Position numbers and translations under genes: made by a program. The notes beneath the pieces are model-generated. The model was not told where the DNA came from. It saw nothing but the letters and a program-made list of their open reading frames with translations, and made no database searches. From Enterococcaceae bacterium OF42-14pH9A (GTDB lineage Bacteria; Bacillota; Bacilli; Lactobacillales; Enterococcaceae), in NCBI GenBank assembly GCA_027692465.1, contig JAQEYU010000001.1:877338-941337 (forward strand): DNA of 64,000 nucleotides. Direction: 5' to 3'. The first letter of the stretch is position 1; each line of letters starts with the position of its first letter. Positions 31,462-41,006 of this stretch are shown in pieces.

Positions 31462-32640
31462 ATGCAAAAACGCGTCATCACCATCTTACTCGTGGTGGCG
31501 GGGGCAAGCCTGGGCGTGTCCTTTATGCCGGTCGCGTGGGAAGCGATCCAGCAAGGCGGCAACCAATGGCTCAACAATGTATTCACCAATTTAATCATCG
31601 GAGCACTTATTTTCTTTTTACTGTCATTATTCCTGGTGAGATACATTTCTTCGGCCCTCAACTACATCGAGAAAAAACTCAGTGAGCTCAGTCTCACCTA
31701 CCTGCTTTTCGGAGCGATCGGCACCATCATCGGTCTTTTGATCGGGGTCATCATCTCGCTGCCTTTTTACAACTGGGACATTCCTTTTGCCAAAGGGGTC
31801 GCACCGTTTCTGATTATGATCCTGTTAGGTTATCTGGGCTTTCAGATCTCCACCACCCGGATCGATGAGTGGAAGAAGATTTTCACCTCCAACAAGAAGA
31901 AAACGGAAGAAGCCGCCGAGACCCAGCAGGAGATGCTGGATCGCAAAGCTGACGATCATTTTCGCAAATACAAGATCTTGGATACCAGCGTGATCATCGA
32001 CGGGCGGATCTATGATATCGCCAAGACCGGTTTTATCGAAGGAACGATCTTGATCCCGAATTTTGTGCTGTATGAGCTGCAATACATCGCTGATTCCGGT
32101 GACAGTTTGAAACGCGTACGTGGGCGCCGCGGCTTGGATATCCTGAACACTTTGCAGAAAGAAGCCGGGATTTCGGTTGAAATGTATGAAGGAGACTTTG
32201 AGGACATCCAGGAAGTTGACAGCAAACTGCTGAAGCTGGCGAAACTGTTGGACGGGACAGTCGTTACTAACGATTACAATCTGAATAAGGTCGCCGAATT
32301 TCAAAATGTTCCCGTGCTGAATATCAATCAATTGGCCAATGCGGTGAAACCGGTGGTGATTCCCGGGGAAGACATGGACGTCTTGGTGGTGAAAGCCGGT
32401 ACCGAACGGCAGCAGGGAGTCGCTTATTTGGACGACGGCACGATGGTCGTGGTAGAAGACGGTCAGCACTACATGAATGAACGGATCACCGTTGTTGTCA
32501 CCAGTGCGCTGCAAACCGCTGCCGGTCGGATGATCTTCGCCAAGCCGGCTCATTCGGGTCGGGGTATCGACAACAAACCGGAAAATAATTCCGGCAATCA
32601 CAACAAAGGCGGTAACAAGAACAATCGCAACAGCCGCTGA
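31462..32640 (+). CDS. PIN/TRAM domain membrane protein (YacL)
   Basis: 392 aa. Four membrane helices in the first 130 residues, then a PIN nuclease-like domain (about 170-285: KYKILDTSVIIDGRIYDIAK with conserved Asp, VVTNDYNLNKVA) and a C-terminal TRAM domain (about 290-350), ending in an Asn/Gly-rich tail. The PIN fold suggests ribonuclease activity at the membrane, unproven for this family. GGGAGG precedes the ATG. Conserved between radA and gltX in Bacilli. Confidence 0.88.
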   Translation: MQKRVITILLVVAGASLGVSFMPVAWEAIQQGGNQWLNNVFTNLIIGALIFFLLSLFLVRYISSALNYIEKKLSELSLTYLLFGAIGTIIGLLIGVIISLPFYNWDIPFAKGVAPFLIMILLGYLGFQISTTRIDEWKKIFTSNKKKTEEAAETQQEMLDRKADDHFRKYKILDTSVIIDGRIYDIAKTGFIEGTILIPNFVLYELQYIADSGDSLKRVRGRRGLDILNTLQKEAGISVEMYEGDFEDIQEVDSKLLKLAKLLDGTVVTNDYNLNKVAEFQNVPVLNINQLANAVKPVVIPGEDMDVLVVKAGTERQQGVAYLDDGTMVVVEDGQHYMNERITVVVTSALQTAAGRMIFAKPAHSGRGIDNKPENNSGNHNKGGNKNNRNSR

Positions 32641-32691
32641 TTCTTTAACCGAACACCAACCGCCAGGAAGTCTGATTTGTTACCGATCTGA

Positions 32692-33012
32692 CCAAAAAAT
32701 CAAGGAAACTATGTTGGCTTCATTATTCTGGGTTCTTTAGCAGGAAGTCTGGTGACATTTTTTGTAGCAGTCAACAGCAACGGGTTCATCCTGCTGTTAA
32801 TCGTCACAGGTATTGCTATAATCAAACAAAAGTTAAACAAATCTTTGGCTGAAGAAACAGAACTTGAGGATTCTTCTTCTGGAATAAGCGAATCCCTATT
32901 TTCAGTGAGCATCCCAATTAAATATCAACCAGAACCACCCTTGTTTTACTTGGATTATCAAGTGAAACGAGGGTGGTTCTTTGACAGAAGCAATGAAACT
33001 GTGCCGATTTAA
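32692..33012 (+). pseudogene. Possible remnant of a small membrane protein gene
   Basis: The frame opened by a TGA at 32689 reads PKNQGNYVGFIILGSLAGSL, then a second hydrophobic stretch (FILLLIVTGIAIIKQKLNK) and an acidic tail. It looks like the C-terminal part of a two-helix protein, perhaps DUF3169-like, but there is no start codon with a ribosome binding site. The last part of the frame runs through a hairpin (32931-32980). Not a confident gene. Confidence 0.3.
32931..32980. terminator. Long hairpin with terminator character
   Basis: AGAACCACCCT-GTTT-ACTTG and CAAGTGAAACGAGGGTGGTTCT pair over about 20 bp, with only CTTTG afterwards. Probably the transcription end of yacL or of the decayed gene. 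Confidence 0.65.
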
Positions 33013-33117
33013 CTACTGGATGTCAGCCAAAGTACTGCTTGGATCTGATGGAAATCCAGTACGAAGAAATATCTGGCACAATCCGGCTAAGCTAACAGAG
33101 CATAGTCGAAATAGGCT

Positions 33118-33278
33118 TAGGGCGTGTCTTAAAACTCTGGGGGGATCCAGATTTTTGCGGACCTGCCGAAATCAAGGAGCAAAGCGCAGCTTATGTGGTG
33201 CATAAGTGAGCATTTACGACGTAGATTGCGGTGAAAAGGACCAAAATATCTGCCGCTGGAGTTTACAGACGCGCCCTA
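33118..33278 (+). repeat. MITE-like repeat, copy B (forward)
   Basis: Best-preserved copy, 161 bp. Ends TAGGGCGTGTCTTAAAAC and GTTTACAGACGCGCCCTA are near-perfect inverted repeats; the interior shares GCGCAGCTTATGTGGTGCAT and GATTGCGGTGAAAAGGACC with copy A. Confidence 0.85.
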
Positions 33279-33342
33279 ATCCATGCATCAATTATTTTTT
33301 CTGTTGGCAGAGGCAAATACCGCCCCAAATTAGCGGTCACAC

Positions 33343-33371
33343 TTTACTAATGAGGACTTTGATTGTAGAAT
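33343..33371 (+). promoter_or_regulatory. Possible promoter of gltX
   Basis: -35 TTTACT (33343-33348), 17-bp spacer, -10 TAGAAT (33366-33371); the TSS would be about 40 bp before the ATG. It lies just downstream of repeat copy B. Confidence 0.45.
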
Positions 33372-33419
33372 TACAAGGAATAGGCTTACCAAAATTCCAA
33401 CCAAAAGGGAAGAGATAAA

Positions 33420-34880
33420 ATGAGTAAAATTCGTGTACGTTACGCACCGAGCCCGACCGGACACCTGCATATCGGCAATGCCCGGACGGCGCTGTTTAAT
33501 TATTTGTTCGCTCGTCATAATGACGGCGAGTTCATCATCCGCATCGAGGACACTGACCAAAAGCGTAATATCGCTGACGGTGAAAAATCACAGTTGGAAA
33601 ACCTGACTTGGCTGGGGATTGATTGGGATGAATCACCGGAAAAACCGGGTGCATACGGTCCTTATCGCCAGTCAGAACGCGGCGAGATCTACCAACCGCT
33701 GATCGATCAGCTGCTGGTTTCCAATCGGGCGTACAAATGCTATTGCACTGAAGAAGAACTGGAAGCGGAACGGGAAGCACAGCGGGCCCGCGGCGAAATG
33801 CCTCATTACGGCGGCAAATGTGCCCACCTGACACCAAAAGAACAAGCTGAAAAAGAAGCACAAGGCTTTGAACCGGTGATTCGTTTCCGGGTACCGAAGA
33901 ATACTGAATATGCCTTCAAAGACATGGTCAAAGGGGATATCCACTTTGAATCGGACAATGTCGGCGGCGATTTTGTCATCCAAAAACGTGATGGCATGCC
34001 GACCTACAACTTTGCCGTGGTAGTGGACGACCATCTGATGAAAATTACCCACGTTCTGCGGGGGGATGACCATATCGCCAACACACCGAAGCAGATGATG
34101 ATCTACGAAGCATTCGGTTGGACACCGCCGCAATTCGGTCATATGACTTTGATCATCAATACTGAAACCGGCAAGAAACTGTCTAAACGGGATGAATCGA
34201 TTCTGCAGTTTATCGAACAATACCGGGAATTGGGCTACCTGCCGGAAGCGATGTTCAACTTTATCGCACTGTTGGGCTGGTCACCGGTGGGAGAAGATGA
34301 AATCTTCTCACAAGCTGAATTGGTGGAAATGTTCGATCCGAAACGTTTGAGCAAATCACCGGCCGCCTTTGATGCCAAGAAACTGGCGTGGGTCAACAAC
34401 CACTACATCAAAGAGATGGATCTGGATAAATTGACGGACATGTGTCTGCCGTTTCTGGTGAAGGCCGGTCGTGTCGAAGAAAATCCGGCTGCCGACAAAA
34501 AAGCCTGGGTTAAAAAAGTTGTTGCCCTTTACCAACCGCAAATGAGCTTTGCAGCCGAAATCGTGGAGCTTTCCGGCCTGTTCTTCGGTGAACATCCGGA
34601 ATTGGAAGAAGAAGGCAAGACGATCATGGCGCAAGAAACGACACCAGTAGTCTTGCAAGCTTTCAAAGGCCAATTGGAAAGCTTGGCTGATTTCACACCG
34701 GAGAATATCTTGGCTTCTATCAAAGCTGTCCAAAAAGAGACTGGCATCAAGGGCAAAAACCTGTTCATGCCGATCCGAATTGCCACTTCCGGCCAAATGC
34801 ACGGTCCGGATCTGCCGAATACGATCGAGATCATGGGTAAAGAAGCTACTATCGCTAATCTCGACCAAGCCTTGGCGTAA
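33420..34880 (+). CDS. gltX: Glutamyl-tRNA synthetase
   Basis: 486 aa, class I synthetase, discriminating or non-discriminating type not decided. HIGH motif [16 protein letters not shown] (about 11-26), KMSKS-type [10 protein letters not shown] (about 255), and an alpha-helical anticodon-binding C-domain. In Lactobacillales GltX usually also charges tRNA-Gln for later amidation. AGGGAAGAG precedes the ATG. It is followed by the cysteine T-box controlling cysE-cysS, the classical Bacilli gltX-cysE-cysS arrangement. Confidence 0.95.
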   Translation: MSKIRVRYAPSPTGHLHIGNARTALFNYLFARHNDGEFIIRIEDTDQKRNIADGEKSQLENLTWLGIDWDESPEKPGAYGPYRQSERGEIYQPLIDQLLVSNRAYKCYCTEEELEAEREAQRARGEMPHYGGKCAHLTPKEQAEKEAQGFEPVIRFRVPKNTEYAFKDMVKGDIHFESDNVGGDFVIQKRDGMPTYNFAVVVDDHLMKITHVLRGDDHIANTPKQMMIYEAFGWTPPQFGHMTLIINTETGKKLSKRDESILQFIEQYRELGYLPEAMFNFIALLGWSPVGEDEIFSQAELVEMFDPKRLSKSPAAFDAKKLAWVNNHYIKEMDLDKLTDMCLPFLVKAGRVEENPAADKKAWVKKVVALYQPQMSFAAEIVELSGLFFGEHPELEEEGKTIMAQETTPVVLQAFKGQLESLADFTPENILASIKAVQKETGIKGKNLFMPIRIATSGQMHGPDLPNTIEIMGKEATIANLDQALA

Positions 34881-34992
34881 TCCGTATCCTAAAAACGCCT
34901 GCTTGTTCCAGCGGCGGGTATCGACCGGCACTGCGGGGCAACAGTCAAATACAAAAACACGAAGAACAGACGAAGTACCGTCATTATCGTTT

Positions 34993-35252
34993 CACAGAGA
35001 GACTGCTGCTTGCTGAAAGGCAGTCAAACGGCTGACGGGAAATGCATCTGGGAGTGGAGTCGGCCAAGACCGGCTACGTAGAATGGACGTTACCCATTTT
35101 GAGGCAGAAAGGTATAAGGCAGCTTCTCTAATCAGTGAGCTGAGAGGAGGATTGTTGCAATCGTTTCTGTAAACAAAAGTGGGACCACGCGGGGGCGTCT
35201 TTTGACGTAAGGAAACTTACGGCAAATACGCCCCTGTGTGTTTTTTTTAAGT
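34993..35252 (+). promoter_or_regulatory. T-box riboswitch (cysteine) before cysE-cysS
   Basis: Contains AGAGAGACTGCTGCTTGCTGA (stem I start), a likely UGC cysteine specifier at 35043-35045 within GGGAAATGCATC, stem III AGCTTCTCTAA...GTGAGCTG, and the T-box bulge sequence AGTGGGACCACGCG near 35180. A terminator (GGGGGCGT/ACGCCCC, T8) follows at about 35189-35248. Binding of uncharged tRNA-Cys should favour readthrough. 5' limit approximate. Confidence 0.88.
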
Positions 35253-35358
35253 GAGCTTTCCGTTTGTCGGGGGGCCGTCATAGCTATCGGAGGTCACGTT
35301 TTTGGGGGATTTCAGAATGGTTTTGAGGGCAGAAGGAGTAAGAAAAGGGGGAACTGCT

Positions 35359-35901
35359 ATGGGGTGGTTCAAACGAGCAATCGCAACCACAAAAGCCAAT
35401 GATCCGGCGGCCCGCAGTACATTGGAGGTCGTATTGACCTATCCGGGCTTTCATGCGCTGTTTTGGCATCGCTGGTCGCATTTTTTGTATCGACAACGGC
35501 TGTTTTTACTGGCTAAGCTGAATGCGCAGTTTTGGCGTTTTTTGACGGGGATTGAGATCCATCCGGGGGCTCAGATCGCGCAAGGCGTTTTCATCGATCA
35601 CGGGATGGGTGTCGTGATTGGTGAAACAGCTGTTGTTGAAGAAAATGTGGTTTTATTCCACGGAGTAACGCTTGGCGGGACCGGAAAAGACCAGGGCAAG
35701 CGCCATCCTACCGTACTGTCGGGAGCGATGGTAGCAGCCCATTCACAGATTTTGGGACCGATCACCATTGGTCGCAATGCTAAGATCGGCGCCGGATCGG
35801 TTGTTTTGCATGATATCCCGGATAATGCGACTGCGGTAGGAGCGCCTGCCCGTGTCGTCAGAATGAATGGAGTGAGAGTTAAAAATGATCAAAATTCATA
35901 A
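35359..35901 (+). CDS. cysE: Serine O-acetyltransferase
   Basis: 180 aa from the ATG at 35359 (AAGGGGGAA upstream). N-terminal helical part, then a left-handed beta-helix of hexapeptide repeats ([60 protein letters not shown]). Makes O-acetylserine for cysteine synthesis. A start at 35302 is in frame but lacks a site and adds an atypical N-terminus. Expressed behind the T-box; its last 17 bp overlap cysS. Confidence 0.93.
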   Translation: MGWFKRAIATTKANDPAARSTLEVVLTYPGFHALFWHRWSHFLYRQRLFLLAKLNAQFWRFLTGIEIHPGAQIAQGVFIDHGMGVVIGETAVVEENVVLFHGVTLGGTGKDQGKRHPTVLSGAMVAAHSQILGPITIGRNAKIGAGSVVLHDIPDNATAVGAPARVVRMNGVRVKNDQNS

Positions 35902-37297
35902 CACGTTGACTCGTGAAAAAGAAGAGTTCAAACCATTGGAGGCCGGCCGCGTCAAAATGTATGTCTGCGGACCGACTGTTTATAATTATATCCATATCGG
36001 CAATGCCAGAAGTGCTATCGCCTTTGATACCATCCGCCGTTACTTTGAATACCGCGGCTATCAGGTGGACTATGTTTCCAATTTTACCGATGTGGACGAT
36101 AAGATCATCCGGGCCGCTCAGGATCTGCAAATAACGGCACCGGAAGTCGCTGATCGCTTTATTGCGGCTTTCAAAGAAGATGCCGGTGCATTGAACATCG
36201 AAGCGGCAACCTTGAATCCGCGGGTGATGGATCATATTCCGGATATTATCGATTTTATCCAAGTGCTGATCGATAAAGGTTATGCTTATGCGGTCAACGG
36301 TGATGTGTATTACCGGACTCGTAAATTCGCTGATTACGGCAAACTATCCGACCAGTCGATTGATGAACTGGAAGTCGGTGCCAGCCAGCGGACCGGCGGC
36401 GAACAGGATATTAAAGAAGACCCGTTGGATTTTGCTTTGTGGAAGTCGGCCAAACCCGGCGAGATCTTCTGGAGCGCACCCTGGGGGCAGGGACGTCCCG
36501 GCTGGCATATCGAATGCTCGGTGATGGCGACTAAACACCTGGGGGAGACCATCGACATCCACGGCGGCGGTCAGGATCTGGAGTTTCCGCATCATGAAAA
36601 CGAGATCGCCCAAAGTGAATCCAAGACCGGCAAAAAGTTTGCCAACTATTGGATGCACAACGGCTATGTCACAATCGGTGATGACGATGAAAAGATGAGC
36701 AAGTCCCTCGGTAATTTCGTTACAGTCCATGATATTGTCAAAGTTGTGGCACCTCAAGTGCTGCGTTTCTTCATGGCGACGACGCAATACCGCCGACCGA
36801 TTCGTTACAGCGAAAAGACTTTGCAGGATGCTGCCAACAATCTGCAACGATTGAAGACAGCCAAGGAAAACGCAGAATTCCGACTGCCGCAAGCGGCGGC
36901 CGGGCTGTCGGACGATCAGGAACGCATGGCGCAATTGACTGCGCTGGAAGAGCGTTTCATTACGGAGATGGACGATGATTTCAACGCGGCCAACGGAATC
37001 ACTGTCGTTTATGAATTGGCGAAGTGGCTGAACAATTACAGCGAGCAGCCGGTAGTTTCCGCAGCTGTTTTAGCAGCTGCCTTGGCCCAGTTTGCCGATT
37101 GGCTGCAGGTTTTCGGAATCGAGTTTGCTGACGAGGAGCTGTTGGATGCCCAGATCGACGCATTGATTGCTGAGCGCAACCAGGTCCGCAAAGACAAGAA
37201 TTTCGCCCGCAGCGATGAGATCCGAGACACATTGAAAGCACAAGGAATCATCCTGGAGGATACACCACAGGGGACCCGTTGGAGAAGAGACGCATGA
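35885..37297 (+). CDS. cysS: Cysteinyl-tRNA synthetase
   Basis: 470 aa, class I. Zinc-ligand Cys in [19 protein letters not shown] together with the HIGH motif, conserved [34 protein letters not shown] as [12 protein letters not shown], and a C-terminal DALR domain. Charges tRNA-Cys. The ATG overlaps the cysE 3' end; GGAGTGAGAG precedes it. The stop overlaps the mrnC start (ATGA), so the block cysE-cysS-mrnC-rlmB-yacP is one operon under the T-box. Confidence 0.95.
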   Translation: MIKIHNTLTREKEEFKPLEAGRVKMYVCGPTVYNYIHIGNARSAIAFDTIRRYFEYRGYQVDYVSNFTDVDDKIIRAAQDLQITAPEVADRFIAAFKEDAGALNIEAATLNPRVMDHIPDIIDFIQVLIDKGYAYAVNGDVYYRTRKFADYGKLSDQSIDELEVGASQRTGGEQDIKEDPLDFALWKSAKPGEIFWSAPWGQGRPGWHIECSVMATKHLGETIDIHGGGQDLEFPHHENEIAQSESKTGKKFANYWMHNGYVTIGDDDEKMSKSLGNFVTVHDIVKVVAPQVLRFFMATTQYRRPIRYSEKTLQDAANNLQRLKTAKENAEFRLPQAAAGLSDDQERMAQLTALEERFITEMDDDFNAANGITVVYELAKWLNNYSEQPVVSAAVLAAALAQFADWLQVFGIEFADEELLDAQIDALIAERNQVRKDKNFARSDEIRDTLKAQGIILEDTPQGTRWRRDA

Positions 37298-37695
37298 GAG
37301 ATCACAAACAATTGAACGGCCTGGCCTTGGCTTACGTGGGGGATGCCGTCTATGAAGTGTACATCCGGGATTTTCTGGTAGAGAGCGGTCAGACCCGGCC
37401 CAATACCCTTCACAAAATGGCAACGCACTATGTTTCTGCTAAAGCGCAGGCGATGCTGATGGAAAAAATGCTGGCTGAAGCGGTTCTGACGGATGAAGAA
37501 GAACTCTTCTACCGGCGGGGCCGCAATGCCAAAAGCCATACCAGCGCTAAAAATGCCGATATCACCACCTATCGGATCGCGACCGGCTTCGAATCGCTGA
37601 TGGGGTATCTGCACCTCACCGAGCAAAAAGAGCGGCTGGATGAGCTGGTGAACTGGTGTATCGAGAAAGTGGGTGAAGAAAATGAAGGAAAATAA
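37294..37695 (+). CDS. mrnC: Mini-ribonuclease III
   Basis: 133 aa, RNase III catalytic domain only, no dsRNA-binding domain. It processes 23S rRNA precursor ends. Motif [19 protein letters not shown] with the catalytic Asp, and the partner Glu region [23 protein letters not shown] at 37294 (GGAGAAGAG upstream) overlaps the cysS stop; the in-frame codon at 37279 lacks a site. Confidence 0.93.
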   Translation: MRDHKQLNGLALAYVGDAVYEVYIRDFLVESGQTRPNTLHKMATHYVSAKAQAMLMEKMLAEAVLTDEEELFYRRGRNAKSHTSAKNADITTYRIATGFESLMGYLHLTEQKERLDELVNWCIEKVGEENEGK

Positions 37696-38620
37696 ACGAC
37701 GTCCGGTAAAAGGCGGCGATCATGGCCGCCAAAATGAAGGCCGACGTACCGGTGCGCATAAAAAAAGCGAGCAGAACCGCCGCTTTGATGATAAGCGGAA
37801 ATTTGACAGAAACAACGGTCAAAAGCGGGACCGTTTCTCACCGGCAGCCGGCGAAGCAGCCGCGGTTGGTGAACAGACGGCACCGGAAAACGAGAATTTC
37901 GTTTTCGGACATCATGCGGTAGTTGAAGCCTTGAAGCAAGGCCGTGGCAACAAGCTTTTCATACTGGAGGATGCCCGGGGTGAAAAAATCGAAGAATTGA
38001 AGCAGCTGGCCCAAGAACACAGTGTACCGGTCAAATGGGTGCCTAAACAAAAATTGGACACCATGAGTGATAATGGCGTCCATCAGGGAATGGTTCTGGC
38101 CATTACTCCGTATGAATACTTGTCTCTGCCGGAACTCTTGGAACGAACTGAAACGGCTGAGCCCTTCTTTTTGATCTTGGACAATCTGGAAGATCCTCAC
38201 AATTTCGGGTCGATTTTGCGGACGGCGGATGCTGCCGGAGTAGACGGGATCATCATCCCCAAACATCGGGCCGTAGGAATCACGCCGGTAGTCGTCAAAA
38301 CGTCTACCGGTGCAGTCGAGCACGTACCGGTAGCGCGGGTCACCAATCTCAGCCAGGGAATCAAGCAGTTGAAAGATGCCGGTTTCTGGGTCTTCGGGAC
38401 GGCGATGTCCGGGACCGCCTATACAGACTGGAATGCGGCCGGCAAGATTGCCTTGATCATCGGCAATGAAGGCCGGGGCATGAGTGCCGGTTTGGCCAAA
38501 GAAGTCGACGAACTGCTGACGATTCCGATGATTGGACATGTTCAGAGTCTGAATGCCAGTGTTGCAGCCGGCCTGCTGATCTACGAAGCTTTCCGCAAAC
38601 GCGGCGGTGGTGCCTCATGA
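37682..38620 (+). CDS. rlmB: 23S rRNA (guanosine-2'-O-)-methyltransferase RlmB
   Basis: 312 aa. N-terminal basic, disordered tail of about 70 residues (rich in K, R, G), then SpoU substrate-binding ([20 protein letters not shown]) and SpoU catalytic domains: [28 protein letters not shown] and [15 protein letters not shown], the knotted methyltransferase motifs 1-3. Overlaps mrnC by 14 bp. The long basic tail is as in other Lactobacillales members. Confidence 0.92.
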   Translation: MKENKRRPVKGGDHGRQNEGRRTGAHKKSEQNRRFDDKRKFDRNNGQKRDRFSPAAGEAAAVGEQTAPENENFVFGHHAVVEALKQGRGNKLFILEDARGEKIEELKQLAQEHSVPVKWVPKQKLDTMSDNGVHQGMVLAITPYEYLSLPELLERTETAEPFFLILDNLEDPHNFGSILRTADAAGVDGIIIPKHRAVGITPVVVKTSTGAVEHVPVARVTNLSQGIKQLKDAGFWVFGTAMSGTAYTDWNAAGKIALIIGNEGRGMSAGLAKEVDELLTIPMIGHVQSLNASVAAGLLIYEAFRKRGGGAS

Positions 38621-39150
38621 AAAAGCAGCTGCTGATCGTGGACGGCTACAACATGATTGGTGCCTGGCCGGAGCTGATTCTGCTGAAAAAACAGGACCAG
38701 ATGGAAGATGCGCGGGATGCCCTGCTGAACCGTTTGTCCAACTATGCCAAGTTCGAAGGGATCGAGATCATCGTGGTCTTCGATGCCCAGTTTGTGCCCG
38801 GCATTACGACCCGCTTTACTAAATATCAGCTGGAAGTAGTCTTCACCGAAGAAGGAGAGACAGCTGACAGTTATATCGAACGAGTCGCCGGCGAGTTGAA
38901 CAACCGTCTGACACAGGTGACAGTCGCCACCAGTGATCTGGCGGAGCAATGGGTGATCTTCTCGCAGGGAGCCCTCCGAACGTCTGCCAGAGAGCTGTAC
39001 AAGAGCATCGAAAAGACGGAAAAGCAGATCACCGGTCATCAGGAAGACCTGAAGTTCGCGGATTTCCGACGCAACTCACCGTGGAGCCCGGATCAGCTGG
39101 CAGAGTTGTCGGAAAAACTGCAGGAACTTTCCGGCAAGAAAAAAAGGTAG
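38617..39150 (+). CDS. YacP-like NYN domain protein (Rae1 family)
   Basis: 177 aa. NYN/PIN-like fold with LLIVDGYNMIGAWPEL and acidic residues at DARDAL and FDAQFVPG. The Bacillus homologue Rae1 is a ribosome-associated endoribonuclease acting on mRNA in the A-site. ATGA overlap with rlmB. Ends with a Lys-rich tail. Last clear member of the cysE operon before the sigma-like gene. Confidence 0.88.
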   Translation: MKKQLLIVDGYNMIGAWPELILLKKQDQMEDARDALLNRLSNYAKFEGIEIIVVFDAQFVPGITTRFTKYQLEVVFTEEGETADSYIERVAGELNNRLTQVTVATSDLAEQWVIFSQGALRTSARELYKSIEKTEKQITGHQEDLKFADFRRNSPWSPDQLAELSEKLQELSGKKKR

Positions 39151-39183
39151 CTTATATGAGAAAAATCTAGAATTTGTCATGAT

Positions 39184-39219
39184 ACCCTTGCCCCAGAAAG
39201 CAGAATTTTGGGGGAGGGT
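39184..39219 (+). promoter_or_regulatory. Hairpin overlapping the sigma gene's Shine-Dalgarno
   Basis: ACCCT-CCCC (39184-39194, two-base bulge) pairs with GGGGAGGGT (39211-39219), and TTTTT follows. The 3' arm contains the GGGGGAGGG ribosome binding site, so the stem could act as a weak terminator, hide the start, or both. Confidence 0.6.
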
Positions 39220-39225
39220 TTTTGT

Positions 39226-39795
39226 ATGTCTTTGATTCGTAATGCACAGCTGGGATGTGAGGCGTCTTTTATCGAGCTGTTTGACCGCTATCGTCCAATC
39301 ATTTACCGCCTGCAGGGAATGTACTACTTGAGAGACTTTGACTCCGATGACTGGCTGCAAGAGGGGCGGATCGTTTTCTTTGAAACACTGAAGCGCTACG
39401 ATCCGGCAATGGGGGTAACGATCGGTGCCTTTTTCAAAAACAATTTTGAGAACAAGATCAAATCCCATCTGCGCAAACAAGCCGCTTATAAGCGCCGCTG
39501 TCTGGCGGGCGCTGTGTCGCTGGAAGCTAAGATCGCCGAAGAAGGGCCGGATTTTCAGGGGAATATCGGGCAGTGGACTCAGCCTGCTGATCAGCAGCTG
39601 CTGGCGGAAGAAGCGCTGATGGTCTTTCAGGGTACCTTGTCGGACTTGGAAGAGGACGTCTTCGGCGAGTACCTGCAGGGCTTGGATCTGGAGGAGATCG
39701 CCGTCAAGCAGCAGCTGTCTGTGCAGCAGATCCGCTATGCCTATGAACGATCTCGGCGCAAATTGCATCAACACCTGCGTTTTGCAGAAGATTAG
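39226..39795 (+). CDS. Sigma-70 family factor, SigH/ComX-like
   Basis: 189 aa from ATG 39226 (GGGGGAGGG upstream). Region 2 at about 25-95 (SFIELFDRYRPIIYRLQGMY, DSDDWLQEGRIVFFETLKRY) and a region 4-like end (LEEIAVKQQLSVQQIRYAYE). Position after yacP equals that of sigH in Bacillus and of the SigH-like gene of enterococci. It could control competence-type genes, but this is inferred. The TAG stop coincides with the first bases of a short repeat copy, and the usual rpmG-secE-nusG successors are absent. Confidence 0.82.
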   Translation: MSLIRNAQLGCEASFIELFDRYRPIIYRLQGMYYLRDFDSDDWLQEGRIVFFETLKRYDPAMGVTIGAFFKNNFENKIKSHLRKQAAYKRRCLAGAVSLEAKIAEEGPDFQGNIGQWTQPADQQLLAEEALMVFQGTLSDLEEDVFGEYLQGLDLEEIAVKQQLSVQQIRYAYERSRRKLHQHLRFAED

Positions 39796-39850
39796 GGTGT
39801 GTCTGGAAAGCCTGCAAATAGCTGCCACTGGAGTTTTCAGACACACCTTA
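39793..39850 (+). repeat. MITE-like repeat, copy C (internally deleted, 58 bp)
   Basis: Ends TAGGGTGTGTCTGGAAA and TTTTCAGACACACCTTA are near-perfect inverted repeats; only ATAGCTGCCACTGGAG of the interior remains. The first three bases are the sigma gene stop codon. Confidence 0.8.
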
Positions 39851-39855
39851 AATAC

Positions 39856-39950
39856 AAACAAGCAGCCGGAGCGAGTCACTGAGCAGGAGCCAAGCCCGGT
39901 AATCTCGGCCTGCTTTGTTATGAAACCCCTTTTATGATTTGATGAGGGGT
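39856..39950 (+). terminator. Two successive hairpins downstream of the sigma gene
   Basis: AACAAGCAGCCGGAG with CTCGGCCTGCTTTGTT (39856-39920), then ACCCCT with AGGGGT (39925-39950). T-runs are poor, so termination is uncertain. Confidence 0.45.
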
Positions 39951-40060
39951 CCGATAGGAAGTCTGATGAAGCCTGTGATGGTCAGTTTTTTGGAAAAAAT
40001 TGCACCTTATGTAAAAATATCGAAAATACTGATTGTCAGAAGGTTTTTGTTATGATAAAC

Positions 40061-40089
40061 TTGTAATTTTCGTTAAGATGTGGTATCAT
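40061..40089 (+). promoter_or_regulatory. Promoter of veg
   Basis: -35 TTGTAA (40061-40066), 17 bp, -10 TATCAT (40084-40089). The in-frame ATG at 40088 lies within the -10 and cannot be the start. Confidence 0.7.
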
Positions 40090-40108
40090 GGCAATCGAGG
40101 TGAACGCG

Positions 40109-40348
40109 ATGCCAACAACTTTAGCGTCAATCAAGAAAGATTTGGAATGTCGTATCGGTAGCGAGATCATGTTAGTCGCACAAACAGGCCGCAAGCGTCA
40201 GACAGAACGCAAAGGCGTGTTGACAGAAACCTATCCGTCAGTTTTCGTGGTGGATCTGGATCCCGAAGAAAACTCTTTCGAACGGGTTTCTTACAGTTAT
40301 TCTGACGTGTTGACCCGCACCGTAGAGATCGAATTTCTGGGGCAATGA
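40109..40348 (+). CDS. veg: Veg family protein
   Basis: 79 aa beginning MPTTLASIKKDLECRIG, like other Veg proteins; conserved GRKRQTERKGVLTETYPSVF and FERVSYSYSDVLT. Small SH3-like protein, in Bacillus a stimulator of biofilm genes through SinR, elsewhere unknown. GAGGTGAACGCG precedes ATG 40109, and the promoter position excludes the longer start at 40088. A terminator follows directly. Confidence 0.9.
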   Translation: MPTTLASIKKDLECRIGSEIMLVAQTGRKRQTERKGVLTETYPSVFVVDLDPEENSFERVSYSYSDVLTRTVEIEFLGQ

Positions 40349-40361
40349 GTACGAAGAAGCG

Positions 40362-40395
40362 AGAGTTTGACCGGCTGTGGTTGAACTCTTTTTCT
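40362..40395 (+). terminator. Terminator of veg
   Basis: AGAGTT-ACC and GGT-AACTCT arms then TTTTTC, 14 bp after the veg stop. Confidence 0.85.
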
Positions 40396-40425
40396 TTTTC
40401 AAAAAATCTGCGAGGAGCGCGTACA

Positions 40426-40872
40426 ATGGAAGTAAGGATTAAGCACTTTGATGAATTGACGGCAGTCGAATTTCTAGAAATTGCCAAGCTGCGGGTAGCA
40501 GTGTTCGTAGTGGAACAGCACTGCCCCTATCAGGAAATCGACGACACCGATCGCGAGGCCTGGCATGTCTGGCTGACCGACGATGCAGGTCAGATTGCTG
40601 CATACGGCCGTGTCTACGGTGATGATGATAACAGTCATCTGGGGCGGGTGCTGGTGCGTCAGGATCAGCGGAAGCACCATTTGGGGGATCGTCTGCTTCA
40701 GGAACTGCTGCAGATCGCTGCGGTGAAATTTCCCCGACGACCGGTAACAATCGGTGCCCAGGCCCATCTGCAGAACTTTTACGGCAAAGCGGGATTCCGC
40801 CCGGTTTCCGAGATTTATCTGGAAGACGATATCCCTCATGTGAAGATGCTGCGGCCAGCCGATTCTTTTTAA
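40426..40872 (+). CDS. GNAT acetyltransferase, ElaA-like
   Basis: 148 aa from the ATG at 40426 (GAGGAG upstream); the frame opened at 40345 is too long. Family features: KLRVAVFVVEQHCPYQEID, HLGRVLVRQDQRKHHLGDRL (acetyl-CoA P-loop variant) and AQAHLQNFYGKAGFRPVSE. ElaA-like GNATs are soluble and their substrate is unknown. Between the veg terminator and a bidirectional terminator it is a single-gene unit. Confidence 0.85.
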   Translation: MEVRIKHFDELTAVEFLEIAKLRVAVFVVEQHCPYQEIDDTDREAWHVWLTDDAGQIAAYGRVYGDDDNSHLGRVLVRQDQRKHHLGDRLLQELLQIAAVKFPRRPVTIGAQAHLQNFYGKAGFRPVSEIYLEDDIPHVKMLRPADSF

Positions 40873-40893
40873 CGAGCAGCTTTGTAGTCAGAT

Positions 40894-40963
40894 AAAAAGA
40901 CCCCTGTACACGCCTCAGAAGCCGATAAAAATCGGTAATTCGAGGGGGACAGGGGTCTTTTTT
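40894..40963. terminator. Bidirectional terminator between the GNAT gene and mscL
   Basis: AAAAAGACCCCTGT...CCTC with GAGG...ACAGGGGTCTTTTTT, plus inner CCGAT/ATCGG stem. Serves both converging genes. Confidence 0.92.
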
Positions 40964-41006
40964 AGTTTGATGCCGGCGCTTGCCGGGAGCTTCACTGCAG
41001 CGGCTG

